Assembly (NCBI RefSeq): GCF_949987515.2
Contig: NC_082694.2
Location: 65,780,080 to 65,844,079 of the forward strand
Direction: 5' to 3'
Length of the DNA stretch: 64,000 nucleotides
Origin: Delphinus delphis
Lineage: Eukaryota > Chordata > Mammalia > Artiodactyla > Delphinidae
Within the stretch, counting starts at the first letter, position 1, and each line of letters starts with the position of its first letter. The notes under the pieces were generated by a model that was not told where the DNA came from, did no database searches, and saw only the letters and a list, made by a program, of their open reading frames with translations. This document shows, one piece after another, positions 13,901 through 27,900 of the stretch. The position numbers and the translations under genes were made by a program.

Positions 13901-15242
13901 CTGAGCTGGGCCCATGGGGACTAGAAAGGAGAGGTGGGTTCAGGGGGTGGGGATTAATTAGGAGGTGGAGCTGACGTGATGTGGTGAGACGTTGTCTCTG
14001 TGGGGGGAGCACAGGCAGGTCTGAAGGTCATGACCAGCCTTTCCACTGTCTCTTCCCCTGGGGCCTTCCTTTCCCAATTCTTGGCTCCTTGTGGCTGACC
14101 CATCCCAGTCTGTGCTCAGGTCCTGAGCACAACAGCCCTGCCTTGTCTGTGTAAGTCCTCTTATTTTAGGGTTTGCTCTTGTAGGAAAAAGTGTTCAGAA
14201 TTATTAGGGAGGCCAAACGGACGTCATGCCCATGGGCCTAGGATTGAGGTTCTTAAGTGTTTCAGGCCACAGACCTCTTTGAGAATCTACTGAAAGCTAT
14301 GAACCATCTTCCCAGGGAAGAGAATAAAAACACATTTGTGTTACAAGTTTGCAAACAATGTCAGAGGGCTCACAGCCCCCTTGAAGTCCATCCTTGGGTC
14401 TCTGGATCCCAAGTTAAAAGCCCCAAGAAAGCCCCAGGCCTAGGAAGAAAGTAGAAAATGAGGAGAGGAAATGTTTGACTCACCAAACATCTGTTATTTA
14501 CTTCCTCGTTTAATACCCCTGGAACAGCGAGAAACAGGAGGCAGTGTTTACCCAGGATCGCCCCTGGTGGCCCCAGCCTCACTTGGTGGGTTTATTTCCA
14601 TTATTATAGTAATTTTCGGGCTGCGGGCTACAATTTTCACTTGCAGTGAGGTATCAACTTGGTATTACCCCGCATGTAATTGTCATACAAAATGATCCTG
14701 GACATGGGGAAGTGAATGCTTTTTCAAGATGGGGTTTTCCTACGAACGCTGGGTTTTAGGGCTCTGCCTCTTTAAATATGCCAGATTTCGGTGTGTGTGG
14801 CCGGAAGTCAGGGGTCAGCGTGGTGTGGTGGGCTGGAGCTGCTGGCCCAGAACACAGGGAGGCCTTGGCAGGCTGGGAGGGACACAGACTGGGCAGCAGA
14901 GCCCAAGGCTCGGGGGTGGGCTTATGTGGCTACCAGGAACTATGTGCTGTAACCCAGGCACGCGGCAAATCCCACATTTATGTTCTGTATGTCAACTTAA
15001 TTCGACTCCAGGCCCAAGTTTCCCCGAGGTGGTGGGAGATTCAGCTCTAATCATTCTCGGAGCTTCCTGGGCTCCCCCGTAGGGCCAGGTGAGGCCCTGG
15101 GGTCTTACACAGTGCTGTGCAGCTGGAGGGGGCCCCACCAGACACCAGGCATCTGTCCATGCCAGTGATGCCCTTGGTTCCAGCCCTTGAGATCTGCTTT
15201 GTCTCTAAAGGTCTTCTTGTCCCGCTGCCTTGCCTTCCCCAG

Positions 15243-15341
15243 ATGCACCCTGCTGGGGTACTGCACGGACCTCCCTCCCACCAGCATCATCATCACCTTC
15301 CACAACGAGGCCCGCTCCACCCTGCTCAGAACCATCCGCAG
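15243..15341 (+). CDS. GALNT14: GALNT14 exon A (start of catalytic domain)
   Basis: The acceptor is ttccccag and the donor is AG|gtaagag. The first base completes a codon from the previous, unseen exon. The translation begins [14 protein letters not shown] and continues [18 protein letters not shown], the conserved start of the GT-A nucleotide-sugar binding domain. The last codon is split 2+1. By recall of human GALNT14 it begins near residue 100. Confidence 0.96.
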
Positions 15342-15889
15342 GTAAGAGCTTTCCCGTGTGTCAGCCTTCCAGGCTGGCACTTGGCGAGGGCATGTCTGCC
15401 CGCGTGGGGAGGGGGACCAGTTCAAGTGTTTCTAAGTACCTGCCAGGCACTGTTCAGCACACTCCACATGTATCCGCTAGTAGTCACTCCTCACGCTCCT
15501 ATGAGGGCGGCTATTATCCCATTATACAGGAGGAAAGATAGAGGCCTGAGGCATCGGGTTACTTATAGAAGGTCACTGGAAGTCATAGAGGACTTGGTCC
15601 CAGAGCACTTGCCCTTAACCACTGCGTAGACTGCCTCTAGAACATGAGTTCTCATTTTCACAGATGATGAGGAAGCTGGGGCTCTAAGGCTGAGTACATC
15701 CTCCACCCCCAGCATCAGTCTGGGATTAGAACTGGGGTCTGCCAAAAGCATCCAAGAGAGACTCCTGCCTTCCAGGCTGACCTCTTCTCTTCCTTGGAGG
15801 AGTCTTCTGATGCCACGCACCTCCATCCCCCTCAACACATGCTCGCGCGCGCGCACACACACACGCGCACACACACACACGCGCGCACG

Positions 15890-15941
<52 letters not shown>

Positions 15942-18900
15942 ATGAGGGCCTTCTTCTGGGCTGCTTCTCTGCACATCTCTACTCTAGCACTTAATGCATT
16001 TTTCCCAGATGTGATCCTCAATGAACTCCTGACGGGTAAGGCCTGTATCTTATTCGTGTCTTACCTCACCTCCCTGTGGCATAATAATTAGTCCTACGGC
16101 ATAGAGCTGCTTTGGTTAATTCAGGTAAAGGGACTGAGACTGTGCTGGCACAGAGCAGCCATCCCTGTGTCTGCACAGCTAGTGAGCTCTGAAAAGAAAA
16201 GAGGCTCTGGGGTACCTAAAAAGGCACCACACTTGGAGTCTGAAGACCTGGGTCAAGTCCCCACCCTACCACTTCCTTGCCTTGTGACCTTGGATAGGTC
16301 ATTAGCCACATCTGGAAAGATGGTGATAGAAAGGTCTTTCATGTTTCAAGTTCTGTCACATTTCCCACAAGAAGACATTACCCTGGGACATTTGGGGGCC
16401 ATTATAATGTGGGGACCCCAGGTCCCCCATGCTTTCCTTACACTACGTTTATGTTCTCAGGGGCACTTCAGCTGCTGCCCTCAGACTCACCCGTCTCAGC
16501 TCTAAGACTTATTTCTCGTTCTCTTCCTGCTGCTTCTCCGTCTCTTTATAACAGTAATGATGGTACTTTATGATAATAATACTAACATGTTAAACGTATG
16601 CTGAGCTTTATGGTCCACAGAACACATTTTTTTTTTTTGCGGTACGCGGGCCTCTCACTGTTGTGGCCTCTCCCGTTGCGGAGCACAGGCTCCAGACGTG
16701 CAGGCTCAGGGGCCATGGCTCACAGGCCCAGCCGCTCCGCGGCATGTGGGATCTTCCAGGACCGGGGCACGAACCCGTGTCCCCTGCATCGGCAGGCGGA
16801 CTCTCAACCACTGCACCACCAGGGAAGCCCCACAGAACACATTTTCTCTCTCACTTCAGTTGGAGCCCCATCGAACCTTGTGAAGTCCAGGTGCACGTAG
16901 GGAACGGAGGCCAAGTCCACAGAGCTGGGAAGCACAGGAGCCAGGATTCGGGTTTCTGACTTCCTGGGTGGAAGTGGGGAGCAGTAGGGGTGCAGCCCCA
17001 GCGCCTCTGTCTGCCGGCCTGACGGAGGGCTTCCCCCGAGGCCCTGGTGCCCTGCACTCTGCAGGGGGCTTGGGGCCCATCAACACGATGCTCTTCAGAA
17101 GGCGCCATGAAGTACCAGACTGTACCCCCAATTCTGCTGGGCGCTTTGCTGAGAGAGCTCAGGACCTCTTTCCTGCCTCTCAGGAACTTCAGTGTGAGCC
17201 AGGCCCCTGGCTCAGACCCAAGTGTGTTGCATGAAAACATCAGAATTAGGGCCCAAGAGCCAGGTATGACCAGACGGGCATTAACATCATTAGCAGGCAG
17301 GGCGGAAGTGAATTTTAGGGGTGGAGGCAAAAAGATTACTTCTAGGAAATTCCGTGGCCAGGTGTCCTTTGCCTTGGGAATCCGTACCTCCCTTTTACTC
17401 CCTATCCTGTTGCACAAATAAATCGCTAGCCACTGAGAGAGAATTGAATGAAGAGCACTTCCTATCTCACTTTTGTTGATGAAGGGATCTTTTCTAAGGC
17501 GTCTTTTCATCTTTAACTTTCTAGAATTCTCATGGCTTTGCTGCCAGGCTCTGGCAAGGGAAGGATGCTCGAGGAACTGGGAAGGACCGAGTTGCCCTCT
17601 CGTCCCTGCCATGCAGTGCCTGGCCAGGCCTTGGTCCCTCTGCCCATCCCTGCCCAAGCTCCTGCATTAGCCGGGGATGGGGGGTGGGGGAAGGCACACA
17701 TGGGGGCGCTCAGAGCCAGGCAGAGGCATGATGTAGTGGGTGATGGGGGGAGAGAGAGAGAGTCACAGCCTTGATGAGTTCGGGGACTTTTCTCACTTAA
17801 GGACTGAGAAAAGCCCTGAAGAATGGTTTATCTTGACTGGTGTTGCCACGAGACCCCGTGCATATGTGAGACCCAGGGCCGCCCCCTTCTTCTGGAGCGC
17901 CCTCCAGCCCCCTGCCTCCCAGGGGGGCTCCGGACCATGCTGACTGGCCAGTTTGTAGCTTGAATCTCCTTGCTGTGGCTTTTGGTAATAGCCTAGATTT
18001 AGAGGAGAAGTCTCTCAGATTCAGGTGGTTAAGAGATTGGACCCTGGGGCCAGATTTGCCCACTCTGCCCTTACCAGCCGTGTGACCTTGGGCACCTCCT
18101 TCACCTCTCTGCCTCAGTTTCCTTTTCTGCCAAACAAGGAATACTGGTAATAACTGCCTCACCTGATTGTGGAGAGGAGTGAATGACTTCAGGTAGGTGA
18201 AGGCCTTGGAACAGTGCCCGGCACAGTGAGCCTGGGTAGGCAGCAGGGTTCTGAGGCTGTGGCTCTCAAGCTTGAGCAGACATCAGAATCCCCTGGAGGG
18301 CTCGTTAAAACGTGGTTTCTTGGGCCCCATCCCCACGTATTCCAGCTCAGTAGGTCTAGAGTGGGGCCCAAGGTTTTGCATTTCTAACAGGTCCCCAGGT
18401 GATACTGATGCTGCTGGTTCTGGGATCACACGTTGAGAACCGGTATCGCCATCATTGTCAGTCCTCAGATTCCGGGAGCAGCTGCTGGGCACCAGGCAGG
18501 GTGCTAAGCTCCTTTTCTGTGGCGAGGCAGTGTGCTGACAGTTCAGTACTTCCTGAAGCTCTCCGGTTAGTGAATGGCAGATCCGCAGACACAGCACTCG
18601 AACCCAAGTCGGTCTGGCTCCAGAACAACTAAACTCAACTGTCAACCGGCCCCAGGTCTTCATTCAACTGGTAGTTGTGGAACGTCTGATAAACGCTGCC
18701 TGCCTGTAGCCCCGTGCAGTTCTCAAAGCAATTTCAAATACATTTCCTCATTTCACACACACAATAGCCTGTGGAGTAGGTCAAGTAGTAACATCACCTG
18801 CCTTTGCAAGGAAGCTGTAATTACAGATGGAAATGAAGGCTGGGACCTTCCCGGTGTCTTGCTCAGGATCGCATAGTAGTGGATGGTAGAGGCTGCCTGG

Positions 18901-21900
18901 CCTCCCACGCTGCTGTACCTGCCATCTCTCAGGGGGTTCCGGGGGGCCCCATGGTTAGGGCGCGGCGGGCAGAAGGTGTAGACGCTGCTGGCAGCCGCCC
19001 TGTGGCAGAGAGCGAGCTGTGGGTAGGAGACTCAGGATAATTCCCAGGACGAGTGTGACCCCCGATGCTCCCATGAGGCGAGCACTCACTCCCCTGCTAG
19101 GCTGTGAAAAGAAAGGGCTCAGAACAGTGCAGTGGGGGTGAAGCAAGGAAAAAGCCGGGCCCTGGAGGAAAGGGAGGGTCGGCTTGGCTGTAGAGGGACT
19201 GGTGAGCTGTCCTGGCGGAGAACTGGTGAGACCAAAGGAGGGAGATGGAAGCCACCAGGGTCCAGGGGATGAAGGTGGGGTGTGCAGAAGAGAGGACCCA
19301 GGGGGACCATCTGGGCCGAGCCAGGTCCCCTGGGCTGGACTTGACCTGTCTCCTTCTCCAGCCACCCCAGGCACCCAGACCACCTGCCCATCTCAGGCCC
19401 TCCCAGCCCCGAGTCACTTTTTCGGTGCCCCTACCATCACTCCAATTGCTCTGTTTAGAGGAGCAAAAACCAGCCAGGTGTCACTAGGAAATGGTGTAAT
19501 TAGCACTTACCGCTGACGATTTCATTCTTTTTTTTTTTTTTTCCTTTTTTAAACCCTGGACATTTTTCATTCGCTAATCATCTCTCAGTTCAACCAGCAC
19601 AGAGCTGCACGCGATTTACCTTTTGATGTTCACAGAAGACAACTCTTGAATTTCAAAGAGCCGGCAGGGATTTGGGGAGATCGCGTGCAGAAGCTACAGC
19701 CATAATCAAACCTCATTAGAGGGTATTCTTCCAGCAACTTTTCCCTCTCTCTCAGCCTCGCTCTCCCCATCCCACTCTGATTAGAGGGCTGGTTGTTGGG
19801 TTTGGTGTGTTTCCTTTCGGATGATCGTGGCGAGGGTTCCCTCCCACCACCTCCTGCCTGCCCTGTCCCCACCTCCCAACAGCGGGCTCAGGGCTTGGGG
19901 TTGGGGTTCCTCTCTCCCCCTCACACTAGTTGCCATGGTGAGAACTACAGTTTCATGAATAAAGGTAGCTCCAGGCGCAGTTCTCCTGGAAAGTCTCTGC
20001 ATCCTGCTTAGAAAGGACAGCTCACCAGAAACAGGGCTCCGGTGCACACACGCCTCCGCCAGCGCCCATCTGAACCCCGTCCTCAATACACGCAGGGCGC
20101 TGGGTGCCCCACGGTGGGTGGTGTGGCCCGGGAATGTTTCTGAGGAACCGTGCAGTTTGGCATGTTCAGGAGAAGCAGGATCCAGCCACCTCAGGCCTGA
20201 AACCCAGAATGAACCCAGAAACCTAACCTTGACCTGTGGGTACAGATCCACAGCACAGGAGAGGAAATGAAGTCAATTCAAAAGTCACCACTGATGCACA
20301 GAACAGTAATAATTGCTACACTTTTTATCACTGTTACCAGCAGACACTGTGCTAAATGTTTTAGAAACATTCTCCTTTAATTCTCCCAACAGCCCTGTGA
20401 GTGATAGGTGCTATTATTATCCCTGTTATACAGATGGGAATACTTTACTGCACAGAGCAGTAAAGTAACCTGCCCAAGATTACACAGCCTGTAGTAAGTA
20501 GCTCCTGGACCACAAGCTTCTCACAGAGCTCACATCTCCTTTGATCCTCATCATACACCCAGCGCCCAGCACATAGTAGGTGTGCACTAAATGGAGTGAA
20601 TGGTCATGGGCCAAGGCACAGCTGGACTCTGGCAGTACAGACAGTAGCTTGATAAGGCCTCTGCCGCCGGGGAGGTGGCCATTTTGATGGGCCAACAAAA
20701 CCAGCCCTTGGAGTCAGGCTGGCGTGAGAGCCGCAGGAAGCTTCAGATACAAACAGCTGAGGGACCCCAGAGGAGGAAGCAGTTCATTCTCACTAAGTGG
20801 CTTGGAAAGGCGCTAGGGAGGAAGTGACATTTGAATGGATCCTTGTGGCACAGGAGGGGCATTTCACGCTGTGGCAGCGGTAGGAGAACGGCCCTCGGTT
20901 GTAACCAGCAGGATGTCTCCAGATAAAGGCACTGGGCACGAGGAGGCTGGAAAGAGGGCTGGCTCCAGGTCGGGAAAAGCCGTGAAGAGCGTGCTGAGGG
21001 TTTGGGGTGTAGATTGTGGGGAGCCTTTTGTCAACCTATGCACTTGCATTAGTGAGGAAAGTCACACGATCGGAGGTCAGATCTATGCTTCAGAAAGCCC
21101 ACTCTGGAGGTCACGGGAGGATGGCCTGACAGGTCGGGCTACTGAAACAAAACAGGCAGAAGAGGTTGGATCAGGTTGGAGGTATAAGAGGTGAAGGTGA
21201 TCTGAGTGATACTTTTCAAGGAAAACCAGCACATCTTGGTCACTGGTGTGATGCAGGATTTCGGGGAGAGGGAGGGTCAATGAGGGTGGCACCGGATCTC
21301 TGGGTGCTATGTGGGTGGTGGTGACATTCACTAAGACACAGCAGAGTTGTGTCCCAGTGGCTCACAGTGAGCAGTGTGACTGGACAAAGTTTTTCGGTTG
21401 TTCTGAGTTTTATTCTTCAAATGCACTGGTGTCTATTTAAAGCTCAGGTTGAGGGCTTCCCTGGTGGCACCGTGGTTGAGAGTCCGCCTGCCGATGCACG
21501 GGACGCGGGTTCGTGCCCCGGTCCGGGAAGATCCCACATGCCGCGGAGTGGCTGGGCCCGTGAGCCATGACCACTGACCCTGCCTGTCCGGAGCCTGTGC
21601 TCCGCAATGGGAGAGGCCACAACGGTGAGAGGCCCACGTACCGCAAAAAAAATAAAAAATAAAGCTCAGGTTTATACATGTATTTGCCGCTGGAAGTCAT
21701 AACGATCTTTCCTCTTTCAATCTCACAGCATATTAAACCGCACCCCTATGAATCTCCTCAAGGAAATCATATTAGTCGATGACTTCAGCAGTGACCGTAA
21801 GTACCATCGCTCTCCTGTGCTGTGGACACAGATGTCTGTTCCCAGCCCCTGTGTAACCAGCAGAGGTGAGCCCACTGCTTCCCTGGGGGTGGAAGAAGCC

Positions 21901-24900
21901 TGGGTTTACAGTAGGTTGGAAGACATTGAGTGTCCAGGCGGGGCTCAAGGAGTACATAAACCTTACATTTGAGAAACAATGTCTTGGGTTCTCTGCCATG
22001 AGTCTTTGAGGATCTAACCAGATCAATTCAGTAGATTCTTGATGGGTTTGGTGTGTGTATGCATGTGTGTCACTGCCCCCAACCTACGTTCCTGGACTTG
22101 AAGAGACCCCATACCTTCAAAGAGACCCCAAGCCCTGAAGCAGGGCCCATGACTAGAGATTCCTCACTCATAAACTCTGATAATCCATCAGCCTGAGCTG
22201 AGGCCACCTACCCTCTTCCTTTCATTCCCATGGCAGGACTCATGGGGAGGGGGGTTCAGTTTTGGGGACGTCCCATCACTTGGCCATGACACAGTGAGCA
22301 GCTGCCTTCCAACCTTTCAACCACTGGTCGTTACCATCCCCTAGTCATCCTGTCCAAGAACCTGGGTCCCACCCAAATTCACAGTCCAAGTCCACTTTCC
22401 CCGAGAAAAGCACGAGGGAGGTTTCAGACACCGGTGTGTTCAGTTTGACAATCAGGTACGATCATCGCAGAAGCACTGTTACACTTCAAGTACGGATATT
22501 GCTGGCTCCTCTTCCGAGAGCTGTCATCCCAGCCCCAGTACTGCTGCAGGCAGTCAGCCACATGCATGCAGAACCGCTTCTTCCCAGTGGCAAACCAGGG
22601 GAAGCAGGTGATGGCCGCTGGGGATAGCTCCGAGTCCCAGGAGAGTGGAGTCTCTCCCCACCAGCCCTGATGCCTGAAGCTGGGCGTCAGAGCCACTACC
22701 ACACTGGGGTGTGCTGTAGGAAGGCTGGAAACCCACACCTCTGACACAGCCTCAGAACCTTGGAAGTCATGCACAAGTAGGTTGTGCACCAGATCCAGGG
22801 TAATCAGATCGGACCTGAGTTCTGAAATTCAGTGACCTGATCTCCCTTCCCTAGTGAGAAAGGGGTTGGAGCTGGGGAGACACTCGTCCTGCTGGGAGGT
22901 AGCTGGCACTGAGGCTGGAGACGGGAATGCTGCTGGATTCCCTTAGAAGCAGAATAGCTTAGTGGTTAGAGCATGGCCTCTGGAGCCAACTGCCTGGCTT
23001 CAAATCCGAGACCTGTCACTGACTCACTTACTAGCTGTGTGCCTTGGGCAAATTATTGACCTCTATGCACATCAGTTTCCTTGCCTATAAGATGGGGATA
23101 ACGATGATATATATGGCTTACATAAGGATGAACGTGTTAACGTATTTGAAGTGCTTAGAACAGCGCCTGGCTCCGAGGAAGCTCCTCTAAGTCTTTGTGG
23201 TCACTCTGTAGAGTCCAGACCCAAGCAGAGAGGCTGAGGTTGGCCAACCAGTGAAGCAAAATCAAAACTTATGATGTGGAGTTCAGAGCCAAGGAGTGCT
23301 GGGGCAGGCAGGCATGCCAGGGCGACCCAGGGTGAATGCCTAGGATGGGTCTCTTGCCTATCCCAGCACATTTCCCTGCATGGTGGAGAGCTGAACGAGC
23401 TCTGGGTGACGGGATACACCGGATGGATCCCCTAACAAATAGGGTCTCCTGTATTGAGTCCATGAACTGAAAGGAAACTCCAAAATTTGTCTCATCCATT
23501 CTCCGGCCTCCCAGTGGCTTTTTATCAGGCCCCATGTAAGTGAATAGGACTCTGATCATGCTTTGAATGATCTATAAAAAAGCAGAAATGTCCCCAGGTG
23601 ACCATGCCAAGATTTCCCATCTGGCAGTGTTCCAGCAAGTACGCAGGTGCCACTGTGTGACTGACCTGCTCCAAAGTGGCCCCCTTGTGGCCACGTTGTA
23701 TTTTGCTAACTGTGGTCAGTCAGCCCCATCCAAAGCCCACAAACACCCTGGCTTCAAGGCAGGGCACCGTGGTTGGGGGCGGGGACGGCAGGCAGGGCTG
23801 CCGCTCACCTCCACCCCCAGGCGCTCAATCCACATGACCTCTTGTCTTTGCAGCCGAGGACTGCAGACAGCTCCTCAAGCTACCCAAGGTGAAATGCTTA
23901 CGCAATAACGAGCGGCAAGGTGGGTCTGTGCTGCTGGGTGGGGCCGGGGTGGGGGTGGGGGTGGGATGCGTTTGGGCGCGTGTTCTGTGTGGTCCCAGAC
24001 AATGGAGCGACGCTGGCGCCCACTCGGCCGATTGTCCCTCCTGCAGGTCTGGTGCGGTCCCGGATCCGGGGTGCCGATGTTGCCCAGGGCACCACCCTGA
24101 CTTTTCTCGACAGCCACTGTGAGGTGAACAGGGACTGGCTCCAGCCCCTGCTGCACAGGGTCAAAGAGGTGAGCGAGGTGGGTTCCGTGCCCCCCACTTC
24201 CGTAAGCTCAGGACTTCACATGTGTCCTCAATCCCCTGGGGGGTGGGTGGGACAGATTGCTATCCCCATTTTATAGATGAAGAGAATGGGGGAGAGTGGC
24301 CTTCCCCGGGGTCGCCCAGCAGGCAGCGGTGGAACAAAGCCCAGGACCTCTTCTTTGCATCACACTGTCACCCACAGCAGGCCTGCAGGCGGGGCTGCCG
24401 ATGGCTGGTACATGACACACGCAGCTTCCTGGCCAAGAGAACTGCCCAGAGCGATTTCTCCCAGATGTTAGAAAGTTCCAGAAAGGGAGTGCTGATGAGT
24501 GTCATTTGTGAAAAGGAGGCAGTGGAATTAACCAGGCCTCAAAATGCAAATCCTGAGGCTTCTGACTTATCTCCAGCCATGTGTCACCCTCCTCCAAAGG
24601 CCAAGGTGGGAGCCGGGGGTGGATGCTAAGAGACCTGAATTCCTTGCCACTGTCTGCCCTTAAATTACCCTAGAATTCTGTCTGCTTTCTCTCTCTGGGT
24701 CTCAGTTATTCCTCTTGAAATTTAAAAAAAAATTTTTTTAAATTTTCCCATCATTATTTTATATTCCCAAAAATCCATCCACCCCTCCCCTGCCTTGATC
24801 TGCAGAAAGCACTGCATGCTTAGATGCCAGTGTCTGTGACTAGCATTTATGCTGTTCATTTCCTCCCTGAGTTACTGTCTCCTGCAGCTGCTCTGTGAAG

Positions 24901-27900
24901 TCGGGTATTTTTAACATACCCATTTCACAGGTGAGGATCACAGGGAGAATCATATAATTGGGGCTGATATTTCCTACCTGGTACCACCAGCACCAGGGGC
25001 CTCATTGTTGCCTCAACAGCATCTCCCCTGTGCTGTGGTTATTTCCTTCTCGCTCTTGAAGGTGCTCCTTGACTCCTATTGCAAAATGTCGGTTTTCAGA
25101 GGATGAAGGAATTGAGATGTGTGAACCGCTCAGAGTACTGAGAAATCCTCACCAACTTTGTTCATCCATTGAGAGAACCTCGGTGGGTGTACAGAGTTCC
25201 CACACCTGGGCCTAGATGTTAAAACCCATCCCGTGACCACTTTCTCTGAGATCGGGAGGGCTCGTATAAGTGTGTGACATAACCAGGTGAAGAGGTCTGG
25301 ATGGAGACATAGTCGGTTATGAGCAGACCATTCTGTTGAGGGGCTTGGCCCGGCGCTGGAGGCCCTTCCACGTCCTCCCCTCCCTTTGTGCGCCATCTAT
25401 GAATGCAGCGAGCCCCCCCCAAGCCTAACACTCTTACAAAGCTAGACTCCTCCTCCTCCCTGCCCGTGCCCGACACGCCCACTGCTTCATCTCCCTCTAA
25501 GCCCTTCCTGTCCCTGGATGCCCTTCCCCTCCTCTCCACAACCCCCTAGCTCTCCAGGGCCTCACCCATGTCTCCCCTCCTCCAGGAAGTCTTTCCTGAC
25601 TGCGTGGCCAGCTGGGATCCCTCCCAGCAAGAATTGCCCACTTAGCCCTACAATTTCCTTTTCTGGGTTTAGTTCTCTGTCTCCCTTAACAGATGACAAA
25701 CCCAGGGCGGCACCAATCACCTCACTGTGGTCACAGAGTCAGGTGCTCAGTGTTTGGAAATGATAATAATACGAAACTAGATGCAACGGGAGGTGATAAG
25801 GTTGGAATAGGAGGAAAACGGGCTCGCTTCGTGCCTCTAAGTTAACTACCAGACATTTATCGAACACCTATTTTGGGCAGAGTTTCGAGGGAGAGTTGGG
25901 ATGGACCATGGAAAAGGAATCCACACCCTGCTTTCTTCCCCAACCCGGAAACTTTTTTTTTTTTAACATCTTTATTGGAGTATAATTGCTTTACAATGGT
26001 GTGTTAGTTTCTGCTTTATAACAAAGTGAATCAGTTATACATACACATATATCCCCACATCTCTTCCCTCTTGTGTCTCCCTCCCTCCCACCCTCCCTAT
26101 CCCACCCCTCTAGGTGGTCACAAAGCACCGAGCTGATCTCCCTGTGCTATGCGGCTGCTTCCCACTAGCTATCTCTTTTACATTTAGTAGTGTATATATG
26201 TCCATGCCACTCTCTCACTTTGTCCCAGCTTACCCTTTCCCCTCCCCATGTCCTCAAGTCCACTCTTAGTAAATCCGGAAACTCTTCAAACCGTGTTGTT
26301 TAGGGTTTTCATGGAGGTTTCTTTACATAGGCGTGGTTGATGAAATCATTGACCATTGGTGGTTGAGCTCAATCTCCAGCGTCTTTCCTCTCCTTGGAGG
26401 TGGGGGGAAAATGGGGAAGGGAATGTGAGGGGGTTGGGCGTGGGGCTGCAATTTCCAGCCCTTTAATCACATGGTTCCTCTGGGAACCAGCCCCCCCTCC
26501 TCCAAGAGTCACCTCATTAGTATAAACTCAGAAAGAGTGAAAACGGCTTATTATGAGAACAAAAGATACTCCTGTCACCCCCAATCAGTCAGGAAATTCC
26601 AAGAGTTTTAGGAGGAACAAACGCTAAATTCAGATTTCTTTTCATATCACAATGTCACAGTATATACCACATTTTGTTTATCCAATCACCCACTGATGGA
26701 CATTTGGGTTGTTTCTGCCTTTTTTACCATTGTGAGTAATGCTGCTACAAACATTTGTATACAGGTTTTCCTCTGAGTACCTGCTTTCAATTCTTTGGGG
26801 TACATACCAAGGAGTGGAATTGCTGGGTTGTGTGGTAATTCGGTGTTTGACCTATAAGGACCTCCAGGCTGATGTGTCCCTGCAGGATGCTTTCCTCGGG
26901 CAGCCTTAATGAACCTGGAGGCCCTTTCCTTCCCCGTGGCGCTGAGTCCATCTCTGAAGCCCTCTTTGAAAAAATGCTCTCTTGTGTATCCCTGCACAGC
27001 AGTCCTCCTCTAGGAGTCATGCAGCCCCAAGAGTGGGCTCAGCCCCCCAGGCCAAGCTCCCAGTGCCCACCACTGTCTGACCTAAAGCTTTCATGGCAGA
27101 GGATTGCTCAGACAAACCCCAGACTGTGGTCCCACCCTCACCTGCAGAGGTTTTCACCAGACCCCGACTCTTGATAACGAGATGGTTCTGCTGAGACATC
27201 CCCTTCAGGATGGGGAGTGTGGGCGTGTGTCAGCCTCTGTTTCCACGTGTCTCGTATGTGTCTCATCTCAGAGTAAAACGTGATTTGATCTTGTGAGTGG
27301 AAGTGGAAATTTTAAGCTGTAATTGGAGTTTGGGATTTTCAAAAATAGAAATAGATAAGGAAGAGGTTGGGCTTGAGCTGTCAGAAGCTGTCCTCAGCTG
27401 GTGTTTTCCACATGGAAAATCTCTTTGATTTCCCTTCCTTCCCTTCAATTACATGATGATACTTGAAACAAGCACCAAGTTGTTAGGGTTTTTTAAACAG
27501 AGGCTTCTTCCCTGCCACCCTTATCTACATATTCCTTTAGTAGGAAAAAAAGATTTTAAGAAATTTCAATCCCTGTAGCATTTGGCAAATTGATATAAAT
27601 AATGGCTTACATATGCTTCAGAGCCCTTTCACATGCTTCCTTTCTTGTTCCTTCCAAAAGCCCTGTTAGGAAGGCAGGATAGTTTTGCAAATTATAATTT
27701 GCCTTTACTTCATAGATGAAGAAACAGAGTTCCTCAGAATGTGCTGATTTGCTTAAGGTCAAATGTATTCTAGGGCTTCCCTGGTGGCGCAGTGGTTGAG
27801 AGTCCGCCTGCCGATGCAGGGGACATGGGTTTGTGCCCCGGCCTGGGAGGATCCCACATGCCGCGGAGCGGCTGGGCCCGTGAGCCATGGCTGCTGAGCC

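Larger units (their letters stand above)
1..15242 (+). other. GALNT14 upstream intron (3' part)
   Basis: No exon was recognised. It holds old interspersed repeats (MIR-like, L2-like and unnamed), two old and two young CHR SINEs, and an L1 3' end at 8060-8881. Stretches 1-850, 4000-5870, 9430-11030 and 13900-15240 show nothing I can name. Short reading frames here lack homology that I recognise. Confidence 0.7.
15342..21728 (+). other. GALNT14 intron A-B
   Basis: A 6.4 kb intron. It holds a MIR fragment at about 15450-15625, a CA/CG microsatellite at 15841-15941, a CHR SINE at 16631-16829, MIR at about 18030-18240 and 20300-20520, and a CHR SINE at 21451-21659. The stretch 19400-19830 is free of recognisable repeats. 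Confidence 0.8.

Noticed and set aside
15117..15185. Translation PDTRHL just upstream of exon A, matching the residues expected before CTLL in GALNT14
   Set aside because: No GT donor follows it in the right phase, the upstream codons do not give the expected preceding residues, and the sequence lies within the intron 60-110 bases before exon A. It looks like coincidence.
15841..15941. CRISPR-like repeat array
   Set aside because: It is a simple dinucleotide microsatellite with no spacers, in a mammalian genome.
16851..17657. 268-codon minus-strand reading frame
   Set aside because: No recognisable domain, no splice or promoter context, and GC-rich intronic sequence where long frames arise by chance.
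21451..21659. tRNA gene, because of A-box and B-box-like motifs
   Set aside because: The motifs belong to a tRNA-derived SINE. There is no tRNA cloverleaf, and the copy has a tail and target duplication.
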